DNA of 64,000 nt from Gammaproteobacteria bacterium (GCA_018828125.1 JAHJWB010000009.1:1-64000); one strand, 5' to 3'. Counted from the first letter of the stretch, positions 1 through 8,231 are shown. A program made the numbers and translations. Notes: a model not told the origin generated them from the sequence alone.

Positions 1-182
1 CCTATCCAATCGTGGGGCCTCGCGCAGTGCAGCGGTCAATTCGTTCGCGAAAAGTCCGATGACCGGTATTGGTGGTAGCGGTCGTTGGTCCGCGAAAACT
101 GGATGACGGCAACCAGCCTTGTTCGGTCAATGAGCCAGCTCAGCATCGGCGTCACCATACAGAGCACGCTTTCGCCCGCCTG

Positions 183-213
183 TTGGTCCGCCGCCAACGC
201 GGCGGAGCTCCAA
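183..213 (-). terminator. Hairpin downstream of the LacI-type regulator gene
   Basis: An 8-bp perfect stem (TCCGCCGC/GCGGCGGA, loop CAAC), flanked by TTGG/CCAA, begins a few bases past the stop codon of the minus-strand regulator gene. There is no T-run after it, so intrinsic termination is only possible. The rest of positions 1-215 shows no convincing gene. Confidence 0.35.
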
Positions 214-215
214 AC

Positions 216-1283
216 TTACGGCAAATTCTCCCGAAATATCACCTGACTCCGCGTCGTCTCCACCCCGTTCGTCGGCTCCCGCCCATCCCGCACATTCGCA
301 AAAATCCGCACGCAGTTCATCACCGCCCCCTGCGGGTTCTGCGTGATCACCGCATCCATCGTCCCGTCGATCAGCAGCGCCCGCGTATCCGGCGTGAGGC
401 CGTGGCCGATGAAGACGACCTTGCGGTCTGCACCCGCCTCTTTCAGCGCCCGGCCGATGCCTTCGGCCCCGCCGCCGATGTTGTAGATGCCTGCTAAATC
501 GCCGTGCTGCTCCAGCAGCGCCCGGGTTTGGCGGTAGTTGCGTTCGGCGTCGTCCTGGCCTTCGCGCACGCCCACCACTTGCACCAGGGGGAACTGTTCT
601 TCAAACAGGTGCAGAAAACCCGCCTCGCGCTCTTCGTGGGCGCGGTAGCGCAGTGAGCCGACGATCATTGCCACGCGGGCAGGACGGCTCTGGGGGCTGT
701 GGGCCAGCGGGCCCATGAAGCGGGCGATCAGATAGGCGGCGGTGCGGCCTGCGGCGCGGTTGTCCAGGCCCACATAGGCCACGCGGCGCGAGTTGGACAA
801 ATCCGAGATCAGCGTGACGGTGGGCACGCCCTGCTCTGCCAGCTGGGCCACGGCCTCGCGCACCACGGGGTGCTCCAGCGCCATGAAGGCGATGCCGTCG
901 CAGCGCTTGCCGTAGTGCAGCAGCGCTTTGGCCAATGCGTCGGGGTTAAAGCTTTCGATGTACGCCGCCTGACAGCGCACGTTGAAGGGGGCCCAGTGGT
1001 CTTGCGCGTAGCCGATCACGTCGCCCAGCATTTGCAAGAAGCGGTTGCTGCCCTCGGGGATCAGCACCATCAGCCGCAGGGGCTGGGCTTGGGGCTGCTG
1101 TTGCTGCGACAGGGCTGCCTGCACCTCGGCCTGCGGCAAATAGCCCAGGCTGGCGGCGGCCTGCATGACGCGCTGCACGGTGGCGTTGCGCACACCGGCG
1201 CGGCGGTTCAGCACCCGGTCTACCGTGGCGGTGGAGACGCCGGACAGCTGCGCGATGTCGGGGATTCGGGGGTGCTTGGACAT
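216..1283 (-). CDS. LacI/PurR-family transcriptional regulator
   Basis: A DNA-binding repressor or activator of sugar-type catabolic genes. The N-terminal 50 residues form a typical LacI helix-turn-helix (PDIAQLSGVSTATVDRVLN, then the hinge region), followed by a periplasmic-binding-protein-like effector domain to about residue 355. Length (355 aa from the chosen start) is normal for the family. The start was placed at the ATG giving MSKHPRIPD, because the four codons before it add nothing typical; no strong ribosome site is visible. It is divergent from the ABC importer at 1642-4671, so it probably controls the importer, RuBisCO-like protein and kinase cluster in response to the imported compound or an intermediate. 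The effector is unknown. Confidence 0.9.
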   Translation of the reverse strand: MSKHPRIPDIAQLSGVSTATVDRVLNRRAGVRNATVQRVMQAAASLGYLPQAEVQAALSQQQQPQAQPLRLMVLIPEGSNRFLQMLGDVIGYAQDHWAPFNVRCQAAYIESFNPDALAKALLHYGKRCDGIAFMALEHPVVREAVAQLAEQGVPTVTLISDLSNSRRVAYVGLDNRAAGRTAAYLIARFMGPLAHSPQSRPARVAMIVGSLRYRAHEEREAGFLHLFEEQFPLVQVVGVREGQDDAERNYRQTRALLEQHGDLAGIYNIGGGAEGIGRALKEAGADRKVVFIGHGLTPDTRALLIDGTMDAVITQNPQGAVMNCVRIFANVRDGREPTNGVETTRSQVIFRENLP

Positions 1284-1641
1284 GTGCAAAATCAATCAAA
1301 AACCATCATTCCAGTTGCTGGTATTTGATGGATTCTGCGGATAGTATCACTGCACGTTGGATGCGCAAAGGCATCAAAAACGATCAGTACAAACCCTAGG
1401 TTGCGGCGGCCAAGACCGATTGCACAGGAGACAAGAACATGCCGAATACCTCTGCCCGTTTTGGGTGCTGCGCACACCGCGTTCACAGCATTAGCCACCA
1501 CAAAAACACCCAAACCACCCACAGCACCCCAAGCATTGATGGCACCCAAGGCACGCCCTTGGCCCGCCGCACTGGCTGCGTGGGCTGACCCAAGCCGCTG
1601 CACGCATCGCGACCGCCTTCAGCCTTTCGCCTTCAGCTTTC
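1284..1641. promoter_or_regulatory. Divergent control region, LacI regulator and ABC importer
   Basis: This 358-bp stretch separates the regulator from the importer. It contains an inverted pair TTTGATG (1324-1330) and CATCAAA (1372-1378) that could be operator half-sites, and a short upstream reading frame with a good ribosome site (1439-1588, listed separately). No clear sigma70 promoter could be assigned. The permease ATG at 1642 is preceded by pyrimidine-rich sequence without a Shine-Dalgarno motif. Confidence 0.4.
1439..1588 (+). CDS. Possible leader peptide upstream of the importer operon
   Basis: A 49-codon frame starts at an ATG preceded by AGGAGA at ideal spacing, the best ribosome site in this intergenic region. 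The peptide begins MPNTSARFGCCAHRVHS and is rich in His, Thr and Ser with a Cys-Cys pair at residues 10-11. It has no recognisable domain. It ends 53 bp before the permease gene, which has no Shine-Dalgarno motif of its own. A regulatory upstream ORF is therefore conceivable, but a chance frame or a degraded N-terminus is also possible. Confidence 0.35.
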   Translation: MPNTSARFGCCAHRVHSISHHKNTQTTHSTPSIDGTQGTPLARRTGCVG

Positions 1642-2334
1642 ATGCAATACGACTTCGACTTTGCCAGCGTGCTGACCAGCTGGCCCCAGTTTCTGGAAGG
1701 GGCGTGGATGACCATCCTGCTGTCCTTTCCGGCCACCGTGATCGGGTTTGTGGGCGGCACGCTGCTGGCCATTGGGCGGCGCGGCGACAACCGCTGGGTG
1801 GCCAAGGCCTGCGGCGCTTATGTAGAGGTGCTGCGCAACACGCCGCTGCTGGTGCAGGTGTTTCTGGTGTTCTTTGGGTTGGCCAGCCTGGGCTTCAAGG
1901 TGTCGGCGTTTTCGGCAGCGCTGGTGTCGCTGGTGATCAACGTGGCCGCGTACTCGTGCGAAATCATGCGGGCGGGCATGGATTCGATCCACAAGGGGCA
2001 GATAGAAGCGGCCGAGTGCCTGGGCCTGACGCGCAGGCAGGTGTACTGGCATGTGGTGATTCGCCCGGCCATGGAGAAGGTGTACCCGGCGCTGACCAGC
2101 CAGTTTGTGCTGCTGATGCTGGCCTCGTCCATCACCTCGCAGATTTCGGTAGAGGAGCTGACCGCCGTGGCGGCGCGGGTGCAGTCCGAGACTTTCCGCC
2201 CGTTTGAGGCTTACATCCTGGTGGCGGTGGCGTATTTGGTGCTGTCGCTGCTGATGCGCCTGGGGCTGTGGGTGTTTGGGCAGATCGTGTTCACACGCAG
2301 ACGCAAATTGGGCAAATTGGGGAGCACGCAATGA
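1642..2334 (+). CDS. Amino-acid-type ABC transporter permease (HisM/GltK-like)
   Basis: An inner-membrane permease of a polar-amino-acid-type ABC importer, 230 aa. It shows several hydrophobic segments and the family loop EAAECLGLTRRQVYWHVVIRPA (residues about 122-143), which contacts the ATPase. The start ATG gives MQYDFDFASV, a usual opening for this family, but has no clear ribosome site. Its stop overlaps the start of the second permease by four bases (ATGA), so the two are probably translated together as a heterodimer. Family membership is secure. The substrate is not, and the neighbouring catabolic genes suggest an acid rather than an ordinary amino acid. Confidence 0.93.
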   Translation: MQYDFDFASVLTSWPQFLEGAWMTILLSFPATVIGFVGGTLLAIGRRGDNRWVAKACGAYVEVLRNTPLLVQVFLVFFGLASLGFKVSAFSAALVSLVINVAAYSCEIMRAGMDSIHKGQIEAAECLGLTRRQVYWHVVIRPAMEKVYPALTSQFVLLMLASSITSQISVEELTAVAARVQSETFRPFEAYILVAVAYLVLSLLMRLGLWVFGQIVFTRRRKLGKLGSTQ

Positions 2335-3017
2335 TTGACGGTGGACTGAACGCCTACCACCTGCAGTACCTGCTGTTTGGCGCGCTGTGGACGGTGGGGC
2401 TGTCGCTGATTGCGTTTGTGGGCGGCGGCCTGGCTGGGGGCGTGATTGCGCTGTGCCGCGTCAGCCCCATCAAGGCGGTGCGCTGGGCCACCATTGCATG
2501 GATCCAGATCATCCAGGGCACGCCGCTGCTGGTGGTGCTGTTTTTGTGCTATTTCGGCCTCTCCATCATGGGCCTGGAGCTGCCCGCCATCGTGGCGGCC
2601 AGCATTGCGATGATTGTTTACGTCAGCGCCTATCTGGGCGAGATATGGCGCGGTTGTATTGAGTCGGTGCCGCGCACGCAGTGGGAGGCGGCGGAATGCC
2701 TGGCCCTGTCTCGCACCCAGCGCATGCGGCTGGTGGTGCTGCCGCAGGCGGTGCGCATTGCCACGCCGCCCACGGTGGGTTTCATGGTGCAGATCGTGAA
2801 GAACACGTCGCTGGCGTCCATCGTGGGGTTTATCGAGCTGGTGCGTGCCGGGCAGCTCATCAACAACTCCATCTTTCAGCCTTTTACCGTGTACCTGCTG
2901 ATTGCCATTGTTTACTTTGCCATGTGCTACCCGCTGTCGGTATGGAGCCGCAAGCTGGAGCAGCGCCAGCAGTTTGGAAACCGTGGCACAGCCACCCCCT
3001 CTGTGACCACCGCATGA
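2331..3017 (+). CDS. Amino-acid-type ABC transporter permease (second subunit)
   Basis: The second membrane subunit of the importer, 228 aa. Hydrophobic segments surround the permease loop EAAECLALSRTQRMRLVVLPQA, which docks onto the ATPase. The start at 2331 is chosen because it overlaps the stop of the upstream permease as ATGA. A longer frame back to 2268 would be antiparallel noise over the first gene. The gene's own stop also overlaps a possible ATG of the ATPase gene at 3014 by four bases, so the three genes are tightly coupled. Confidence 0.93.
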   Translation: MIDGGLNAYHLQYLLFGALWTVGLSLIAFVGGGLAGGVIALCRVSPIKAVRWATIAWIQIIQGTPLLVVLFLCYFGLSIMGLELPAIVAASIAMIVYVSAYLGEIWRGCIESVPRTQWEAAECLALSRTQRMRLVVLPQAVRIATPPTVGFMVQIVKNTSLASIVGFIELVRAGQLINNSIFQPFTVYLLIAIVYFAMCYPLSVWSRKLEQRQQFGNRGTATPSVTTA

Positions 3018-3031
3018 AACGAGAAGACACC

Positions 3032-3820
3032 ATGAACCTCGCCCAAGACGCTGCTGTGCAACCTGTTGCGCACGCTGCTTTGTCTGCACAACAACAGCCC
3101 GTGGTCGAACTGAAAGACGTGCACAAAAGCTTTGGCAGCAACCAGGTGCTCAAGGGCGTGTCGTTTGCCATTCCCAAGGGCCAGGTGGTGGCCATCATCG
3201 GCAAGAGCGGGTCGGGCAAAAGCACGGCGCTGCGCTGCATAGACCGGCTGGAGATCATCGACAGCGGCACCATCCACGTGTGCGGCCACGCGGTGCACGA
3301 CCCCGCCATCGACCTGCGCCAGCTGCGGCAAGACGTGGGCATCGTGTTCCAGAGCTACAACCTGTTCCCGCACCTCACGGTGGAGCAGAACATCACCCTG
3401 GCGCCCAAGGCCGTCAAGAACATGCCCGCCGCCCAGGCGCGCGCCATTGCTGCGCGCACCTTGCAGCAGGTGGGCCTGGCGGACAAGGCGCAGGCCTACC
3501 CCGAGCAACTGTCGGGCGGGCAGCAGCAGCGCGTGGCCATTGCCCGGTCGCTGGCAATGGAGCCTCAGGTGATGCTGTTTGACGAGGTGACCTCTGCGCT
3601 AGACCCGCAACTGACCGGCGAGGTGCTGCGCGTGATCGAAGCCCTGGCCCAGGGCGGCATGACCATGGTGCTGGTCACCCACGAAATGGAGTTTGCCGCG
3701 CGGGTGGCCGACACCATCATCTACATGCACGAAGGCAAGGTGTGGGAGACGGGGCCGGGCGCGATGCTGAAGAACCCGCAAACCGCCGAGCTGCGCGACT
3801 TTCTTTCTCACGGGCTTTGA
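3032..3820 (+). CDS. Amino-acid-type ABC transporter ATP-binding protein (GlnQ-like)
   Basis: The cytoplasmic ATPase that powers the importer, 262 aa. It has Walker A GKSGSGKST (residues 57-65), the Q-loop in IVFQSYNLFPH, the signature LSGGQQQR, Walker B VMLFDE and the switch His in LVTHEM. The start at 3032 follows a GAGAAG motif. An alternative ATG at 3014 overlaps the upstream permease stop as ATGA and would add six residues. The N-terminal extension of about 20 residues before VVELKDVHKSFG is slightly long for GlnQ proteins. Substrate assignment is not possible from this subunit. Confidence 0.94.
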   Translation: MNLAQDAAVQPVAHAALSAQQQPVVELKDVHKSFGSNQVLKGVSFAIPKGQVVAIIGKSGSGKSTALRCIDRLEIIDSGTIHVCGHAVHDPAIDLRQLRQDVGIVFQSYNLFPHLTVEQNITLAPKAVKNMPAAQARAIAARTLQQVGLADKAQAYPEQLSGGQQQRVAIARSLAMEPQVMLFDEVTSALDPQLTGEVLRVIEALAQGGMTMVLVTHEMEFAARVADTIIYMHEGKVWETGPGAMLKNPQTAELRDFLSHGL

Positions 3821-3876
3821 GTTTGAGGCCGTCCCTTTTCGATTCCGTATTCAAAAACCACCAGGAGACAACCACC

Positions 3877-4671
3877 ATGACCGCATCCCTCATCTTCCGC
3901 CGCACCTTGCTGGCTGTGGGCGCCGCCGCCCTGTGCGTGCCCGCCATGGCTGAGCTGGCCGACATCAAATCCGCAGGCAAGCTGCGCGTGGGCATTGACT
4001 TTGGCGCGCCGTTTTATGGCTACGTGGACGAAAAGATGAAGCCAGTGGGCTCGGACGTGGAAGCCGCCGAGCTGCTGGCCAAGGACCTGGGCCTGACGCT
4101 GGAGATCGTGAACACCACCAATTCGTCGCGCATCCCCAACCTGTTGTCGAACAAGGTGGACCTGATCATCTCGTCGCTGTCGATCACGCCCGAGCGGCAG
4201 AAGGCAGTGGATTTCTCCATCCCCTACGGCGCCATTCAGGCGGCTGTGGGCGCGCCCAAAAGCATGAAGCTGACCAGCATTGACGACCTGGCGGGCAAGA
4301 CCGTGGCCGTGACGCGGGGTGGCCCGCAAGACAAGATCGTGACCGAGCGCGCGCCGCAGGCCAAGGTGGTGCGGTTTGATGATGAATCGGCCTCCATCAC
4401 CGCTGCCGCCACCGGCCAAGCCGACATCGTGGCCATCACGCCGCCGATCATTGCCGCCATCGCCAAGAAGAACCCGTCGCGCGACTTCGAGACCAAGTTC
4501 ATCCTGCAGTCGTACCAGCTGGGCGTGGCCATGCGCAAGAACCAGCCCGAGCTGATGGCGGCCGTGAACGGCTGGATCAAGACCAATCTGGCCAACGGCA
4601 AGCTGAACGATATCCACCTGAAGTACGCGGGCGTGCCCATCCCCAAAGAAATCATCGACGGCGCCAAGTAA
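3877..4671 (+). CDS. Periplasmic solute-binding protein of the importer (SBP_bac_3 family)
   Basis: The extracytoplasmic receptor of the ABC importer, 264 aa. Residues 1-25 are a signal peptide ending AMA, with cleavage before ELADIKSAGKLRVGI. The mature part is a complete family 3 binding protein, including the hallmark SITPERQKAVDFSIPY. The start is supported by AGGAGA just upstream. It lies 56 bp after the ATPase gene. This family normally binds amino acids or small carboxylates. Combined with the downstream sugar-acid enzymes, a carboxylated sugar derivative or a compound containing one is a reasonable guess. Confidence 0.93.
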   Translation: MTASLIFRRTLLAVGAAALCVPAMAELADIKSAGKLRVGIDFGAPFYGYVDEKMKPVGSDVEAAELLAKDLGLTLEIVNTTNSSRIPNLLSNKVDLIISSLSITPERQKAVDFSIPYGAIQAAVGAPKSMKLTSIDDLAGKTVAVTRGGPQDKIVTERAPQAKVVRFDDESASITAAATGQADIVAITPPIIAAIAKKNPSRDFETKFILQSYQLGVAMRKNQPELMAAVNGWIKTNLANGKLNDIHLKYAGVPIPKEIIDGAK

Positions 4672-4772
4672 GCGCTGCACCGTAGGCAACGGCGCGTGAC
4701 GGGCGGTGGGCCATGCCCCCCGTTCAGCGCTGCCCTGCCCTGCACTGACGCATCACCACCAAAGGAATTTTT

Positions 4773-5315
4773 ATGAGCCGTCATTTCGGCGCCATCCGCC
4801 AGCTGGGCTATGTCGTCCACGACATCGAAGCCGCCATGGACTACTGGAGCAAGACCCTGGGCGTGGGCCCGTGGTTTTACAACCCCAAGGTTCCGATCAA
4901 GAACTACGTGTACCGGGGCGAGTCGCACGAGCCGCACAACTCGGTGGCGCTGGCCAACTCGGGCTACGTGCAGGTTGAGCTGATCCAGACCCGCAACGAC
5001 GTGCCGTCGATGTACCGCGACTTTCTGCAAGCCGGGCGCACGGGGCTGCAGCACGTGGCGTACTGGACAAGCGACTACGACGCCGACCTGGCCCGACTGA
5101 CGGGTGAAGGCTTCAAGACGGTGATGAGTGGCGAGGTGGGCGAAAAAGGCCGCTTCGTGTACTTTGACACCGAGTACCACCCGGGCACGGTGATCGAGCT
5201 GTCGGAAGTGGCGGGCCCCAAGGGCCGCATGTTTGATTTGATCCGCGCAGAGTCGGAAACCTGGGACGGCAAGACCGACCCGGTGCGGCCGTTCCCGGAT
5301 CTGTCGAAGATCTGA
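4773..5315 (+). CDS. VOC-superfamily metalloenzyme (glyoxalase / methylmalonyl-CoA epimerase-like)
   Basis: A 180-aa vicinal-oxygen-chelate protein with two paired beta-alpha-beta-beta-beta modules. Candidate metal ligands are His in YVVHDIEAAMDYW, Glu in VQVELIQT, His in GLQHVAYW and Glu in TVIELSEV, the usual four-ligand pattern of glyoxalase and epimerase members. The upstream AAGGAA supports the start. It follows the binding-protein gene by about 100 bp on the same strand, so it probably belongs to the catabolic operon, perhaps as an epimerase, isomerase or ring-opening enzyme. The reaction is not known. Confidence 0.82.
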   Translation: MSRHFGAIRQLGYVVHDIEAAMDYWSKTLGVGPWFYNPKVPIKNYVYRGESHEPHNSVALANSGYVQVELIQTRNDVPSMYRDFLQAGRTGLQHVAYWTSDYDADLARLTGEGFKTVMSGEVGEKGRFVYFDTEYHPGTVIELSEVAGPKGRMFDLIRAESETWDGKTDPVRPFPDLSKI

Positions 5316-5409
5316 AGACGGTCTGACTTTTACGTCCATTGGGTCTGATTAGGTATACATCTCAGATAAGACCGTCAGCCTGTGCACCCGCAGCGGCGCT
5401 TGGGTTTGA

Positions 5410-5510
5410 CCCCCTCTCCCCTCGCGGGAGAGGGTTGGGGAGAGGGGGCTGCACCCGCACCGCGCCCGTTGCACCCCCTCTCCCCGGCCCTCTCCCACAA
5501 GGGGAGAGGG
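5410..5510. repeat. Inverted pair of CCCTCTCCC palindromic repeats
   Basis: Two copies of a C/G-rich palindrome of about 38 bp, CCCCTCTCCCCT..GGGAGAGGG..GGGGAGAGGGG, lie head to head at 5410-5448 and 5474-5510, the second being an inverted copy of the first. Such arrays occur between genes in many GC-rich proteobacteria. They could form large RNA hairpins between the VOC gene and the RuBisCO-like gene. Confidence 0.8.
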
Positions 5511-5540
5511 ACTGAGAGCCATCTGAGATAGACAAATAAT

Positions 5541-5594
5541 CAGTCAAATTGGCCTCTAGCGCTTATCCAATAAGCGCTAACAGCTATCAAAACT
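5541..5594 (+). repeat. Comamonadaceae-type intergenic palindromic repeat, copy 1
   Basis: This copy reads cagtcaaattGGCCTCTAGCGCTT, then AAGCGCTAACAGCTATCAAAA after a short loop. It is nearly identical to the reverse complement of the copy at 30385-30440. It sits just before the RuBisCO-like gene, so the mRNA leader would contain the AGCGCTT/AAGCGCT hairpin. Confidence 0.85.
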
Positions 5595-5609
5595 GCAGTG
5601 ATTACCGCC

Positions 5610-6890
5610 ATGTCCCCAGACCGCTTTGAAGCCACCTACCTGATCGAGACCCCGCTGGACCCGGCCCACGTGGCCGAGGTGCTGGCGGGCGAACAATCGT
5701 GTGGCACCTTTACCCGGGTAGAGGGCGAGACCGATGCGTTGCGCGAACGCGCCCGCGCCACGGTCGAATCGGTCGAGCTGCTGGACGTAGCGCCCGCGCC
5801 TTCCTTGCCCAACGGGTGGATGCAACGGCGCGGCATGTTCGACACGCCGCAGACCTGGCAACGCGCCCGGCTGCGCGTGAGCTTCCCTTGCGACAACATC
5901 GGCCCCAACCTGCCGACGCTGGCGGCCACCGTGTCGGGCAACCTTTTTGACCTGGGTGAAGTGACCGGGCTGCGGCTCGAATCCATGAAGCTGCCGCGCG
6001 CCTACCGCGAGCAGTTCGACCTGCCCCGCCAGGGCATCACCGGCACGCGCGCACTGACCGGTGTGCAGGGCCGCCCGCTGATCGGCACCATCATCAAACC
6101 CAACGTCGGTCTGTCGGCCGAAGAAACGGGTGAACTGGCGGGCCGCCTATGCGCTGCGGGGGTGGACTTCATCAAGGACGACGAGGTGTGCGCCAACCCC
6201 GTGCACGCACCGCTGGCCGACCGCGTCAAGGTCGTGATGCGCCGGGTGCGCGCCCACCAGGACAAGACCGGCAAGCTGGTGATGGTGGCCTTCAACATCA
6301 CCGACGAAACCGACGCCATGCGACGCCACGCCGACCTGGTGGCGGCCGAGGGCGGCAGCTGCGTGATGGCCAGCCTGAACTGGTGTGGCTACTCGGCCAT
6401 ACAAACGTTGCGCCGCCACACCCCGCTGGCGCTGCACGGCCACCGCAATGGCTACGGTGCCTTGTCGCGCCACCCGTTGCTGGGTTTTTCGTTCAACGCT
6501 TGGCAAACGCTGTGGCGCCTGGCGGGGGTGGACCACATGCATGTGCACGGCCTGCAGGGGAAGTTCTCGCAGACTGATGAAGAAGTCATCGAGTCCGCCC
6601 ACGACACGCTGGCCCCGCTGTGCGAAGGGCTGGACGACCGCGTGTTGCCCGCTTTCTCCAACGGCCAATGGGCGGGCACCGTGCCTGCCACGTGGAGCAG
6701 CATCCAGAGCAACGACCTGCTGTTCATGTCCGGCGGCGGCATTCTGGCCCACCCGGACGGCGCCGCCGCAGGCGTGGCCAGCCTGCAGCAGGCGTGGGAC
6801 GCGGTGCAAAAGGGCGAAACGCTGGCAGAACGTGCCGTGCACGCGCCCGAGCTGCGGCGGGCCATCGAATTTTTCGGCAAGAAGAAATAA
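5610..6890 (+). CDS. RuBisCO-like protein (form IV, catabolic type)
   Basis: A RuBisCO large-subunit homologue of 426 aa. It keeps an N-terminal GT(F) segment with the E60-equivalent, Asn in TVSGNLFDL, Lys in GTIIKPNVGLS, the carbamylated-Lys motif DFIKDDE (Lys codon at 6174), His-Arg in GHRNGYGA, His in DHMHVHG, the loop-6 Lys in LQGKF, and a phosphate-site GGG in MSGGGILAHPDG. The plant Lys177 position reads Asn (KPN instead of KPK) and Trp66 reads Phe, so CO2 fixation is unlikely. Homologues paired with a DUF1537 kinase, such as OiaX or OiaT of apiose catabolism, decarboxylate or cleave 3-keto sugar-acid phosphates. The kinase gene follows after 15 bp. An upstream GTG at 5598 is an alternative start. 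Confidence 0.9.
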   Translation: MSPDRFEATYLIETPLDPAHVAEVLAGEQSCGTFTRVEGETDALRERARATVESVELLDVAPAPSLPNGWMQRRGMFDTPQTWQRARLRVSFPCDNIGPNLPTLAATVSGNLFDLGEVTGLRLESMKLPRAYREQFDLPRQGITGTRALTGVQGRPLIGTIIKPNVGLSAEETGELAGRLCAAGVDFIKDDEVCANPVHAPLADRVKVVMRRVRAHQDKTGKLVMVAFNITDETDAMRRHADLVAAEGGSCVMASLNWCGYSAIQTLRRHTPLALHGHRNGYGALSRHPLLGFSFNAWQTLWRLAGVDHMHVHGLQGKFSQTDEEVIESAHDTLAPLCEGLDDRVLPAFSNGQWAGTVPATWSSIQSNDLLFMSGGGILAHPDGAAAGVASLQQAWDAVQKGETLAERAVHAPELRRAIEFFGKKK

Positions 6891-6905
6891 GTAGGCAGGC
6901 AACCC

Positions 6906-8231
6906 ATGACGACGCCCCTGTTCGGCTGGTATGGCGACGACTTCACCGGCGCCACCGACACGCTGGCCGTGCTGGCCCAGGCCGGGCTGCGGGCCATGCT
7001 GTTCATGGGCGTGCCCAGCGCCGCGGCCCTGGCCGCCGCCGGGCCGCTGGATGCCATTGGCATCGCAGGTGCAGCCCGTGCCATGCCCCCGCAAGCCATG
7101 CGCGCCGAACTTTCGGGCGTGGGCCGCTTCTTTGAAAAAATCGCGCCGCCGGTGCTGCACTACAAGGTGTGCTCTACCTTTGACAGTGCCCCACACGTGG
7201 GCAACGTCGCCTGCGCCATCCAGGCGCTGCACCCCACGGTCAGCCACCGCTGGGTGCCCATCGTGGGCGGGCAGCCCAGCCTGGGGCGCTACTGCGCGTT
7301 CAGCAACCTGTTTGCGGCTGCAGGCACAGGCGGCGCAGTGCACCGCATCGACCGCCACCCCACCATGCGCCAGCACCCGGTCACGCCGATGGGCGAGGCC
7401 GACTTGCGGTTGCACCTGGCGCGGCAGGGGCTGGACGGCATCACCGCCCTGCACTACCCGCTGTACGGCGCTGGCGCCGACGCGCTGGACGCCGCATTGC
7501 GTGCGCTGCTGGACACCACAGCACCCGCACATGCGATGGTGCCAACCTTGATGGACCTGACCGAGTCCAGCCAACTGGCCACGGTGGGCCGCCTTCTGTG
7601 GCAGCAAGCCCAACAGGCGCGGCTGCTGGCAGTGGGCTCCAGCGCCGTGGCGCAGGCACTGGTGGCGCACTGGGCGCGGCCCGCCCCGGCGGTGACCCCC
7701 ACCTTTGCACGCGCAGACGGCCCGGTCTTTGCCTGGGCCGGAAGCCTGTCGCCGCTGACCGCGGCCCAGGTGCAAGCAGCCACGGACTACGAACGCATCC
7801 CCGTGGATGCGCAGCGCCTGGTCAGCGACCCGGCGTATACACAGACCCTGCAAGACGCCATCTGCGACGGGTTGCAGCGTGGGCTGAACGTGCTGGCCTA
7901 TACCGGCCCCACGGACGGCACTGTCACCGCCATCACCTCATCAGCCCACATAGCCCAAGCAAGCGCGAACCTGATCGCGCGTGTGGTGCAAGCGCAGACC
8001 GACCACCGCACACCGCTGCGGCGCGTGGGAATTGCCGGGGGCGACACCTCCAGCCACGCCGTGCAGGCGCTGCATCTGTGGGGGCTGTCGTACCAGACCA
8101 CGCTGTGCCCTGGCGTGACCATCAGCCGCGCACATAGCCCGGACCCAGCCCGTGACGGGATGGAGCTGATGCTCAAAGGTGGACAGATGGGCGGGGCAGA
8201 TCTTTTTGCCAAGTTGCTGGGAAAAGATTGA
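6906..8231 (+). CDS. DUF1537 / four-carbon acid sugar kinase family protein
   Basis: A 441-aa member of the OtnK/DtnK/OiaK kinase family, which phosphorylates sugar acids with ATP. The N-terminal domain begins with the hallmark FGWYGDDFTGATDTLAVLA. The C-terminal nucleotide-binding domain shows VGIAGGDTSSHAVQAL and ends with LMLKGGQMGGADLFAKLLG, all typical. Length is normal. It follows the RuBisCO-like gene by 15 bp, so the two are certainly cotranscribed. In the known apiose pathways the kinase product is the substrate of the RuBisCO-like enzyme, and the same logic is inferred here. Whether the substrate is 3-oxo-isoapionate, a four-carbon acid or something else cannot be told. Confidence 0.9.
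   Translation: MTTPLFGWYGDDFTGATDTLAVLAQAGLRAMLFMGVPSAAALAAAGPLDAIGIAGAARAMPPQAMRAELSGVGRFFEKIAPPVLHYKVCSTFDSAPHVGNVACAIQALHPTVSHRWVPIVGGQPSLGRYCAFSNLFAAAGTGGAVHRIDRHPTMRQHPVTPMGEADLRLHLARQGLDGITALHYPLYGAGADALDAALRALLDTTAPAHAMVPTLMDLTESSQLATVGRLLWQQAQQARLLAVGSSAVAQALVAHWARPAPAVTPTFARADGPVFAWAGSLSPLTAAQVQAATDYERIPVDAQRLVSDPAYTQTLQDAICDGLQRGLNVLAYTGPTDGTVTAITSSAHIAQASANLIARVVQAQTDHRTPLRRVGIAGGDTSSHAVQALHLWGLSYQTTLCPGVTISRAHSPDPARDGMELMLKGGQMGGADLFAKLLGKD

Noticed and set aside
6147-7853. A 568-codon minus-strand open frame
   Set aside because: It is antisense to the RuBisCO-like and kinase genes, with no recognisable domain.
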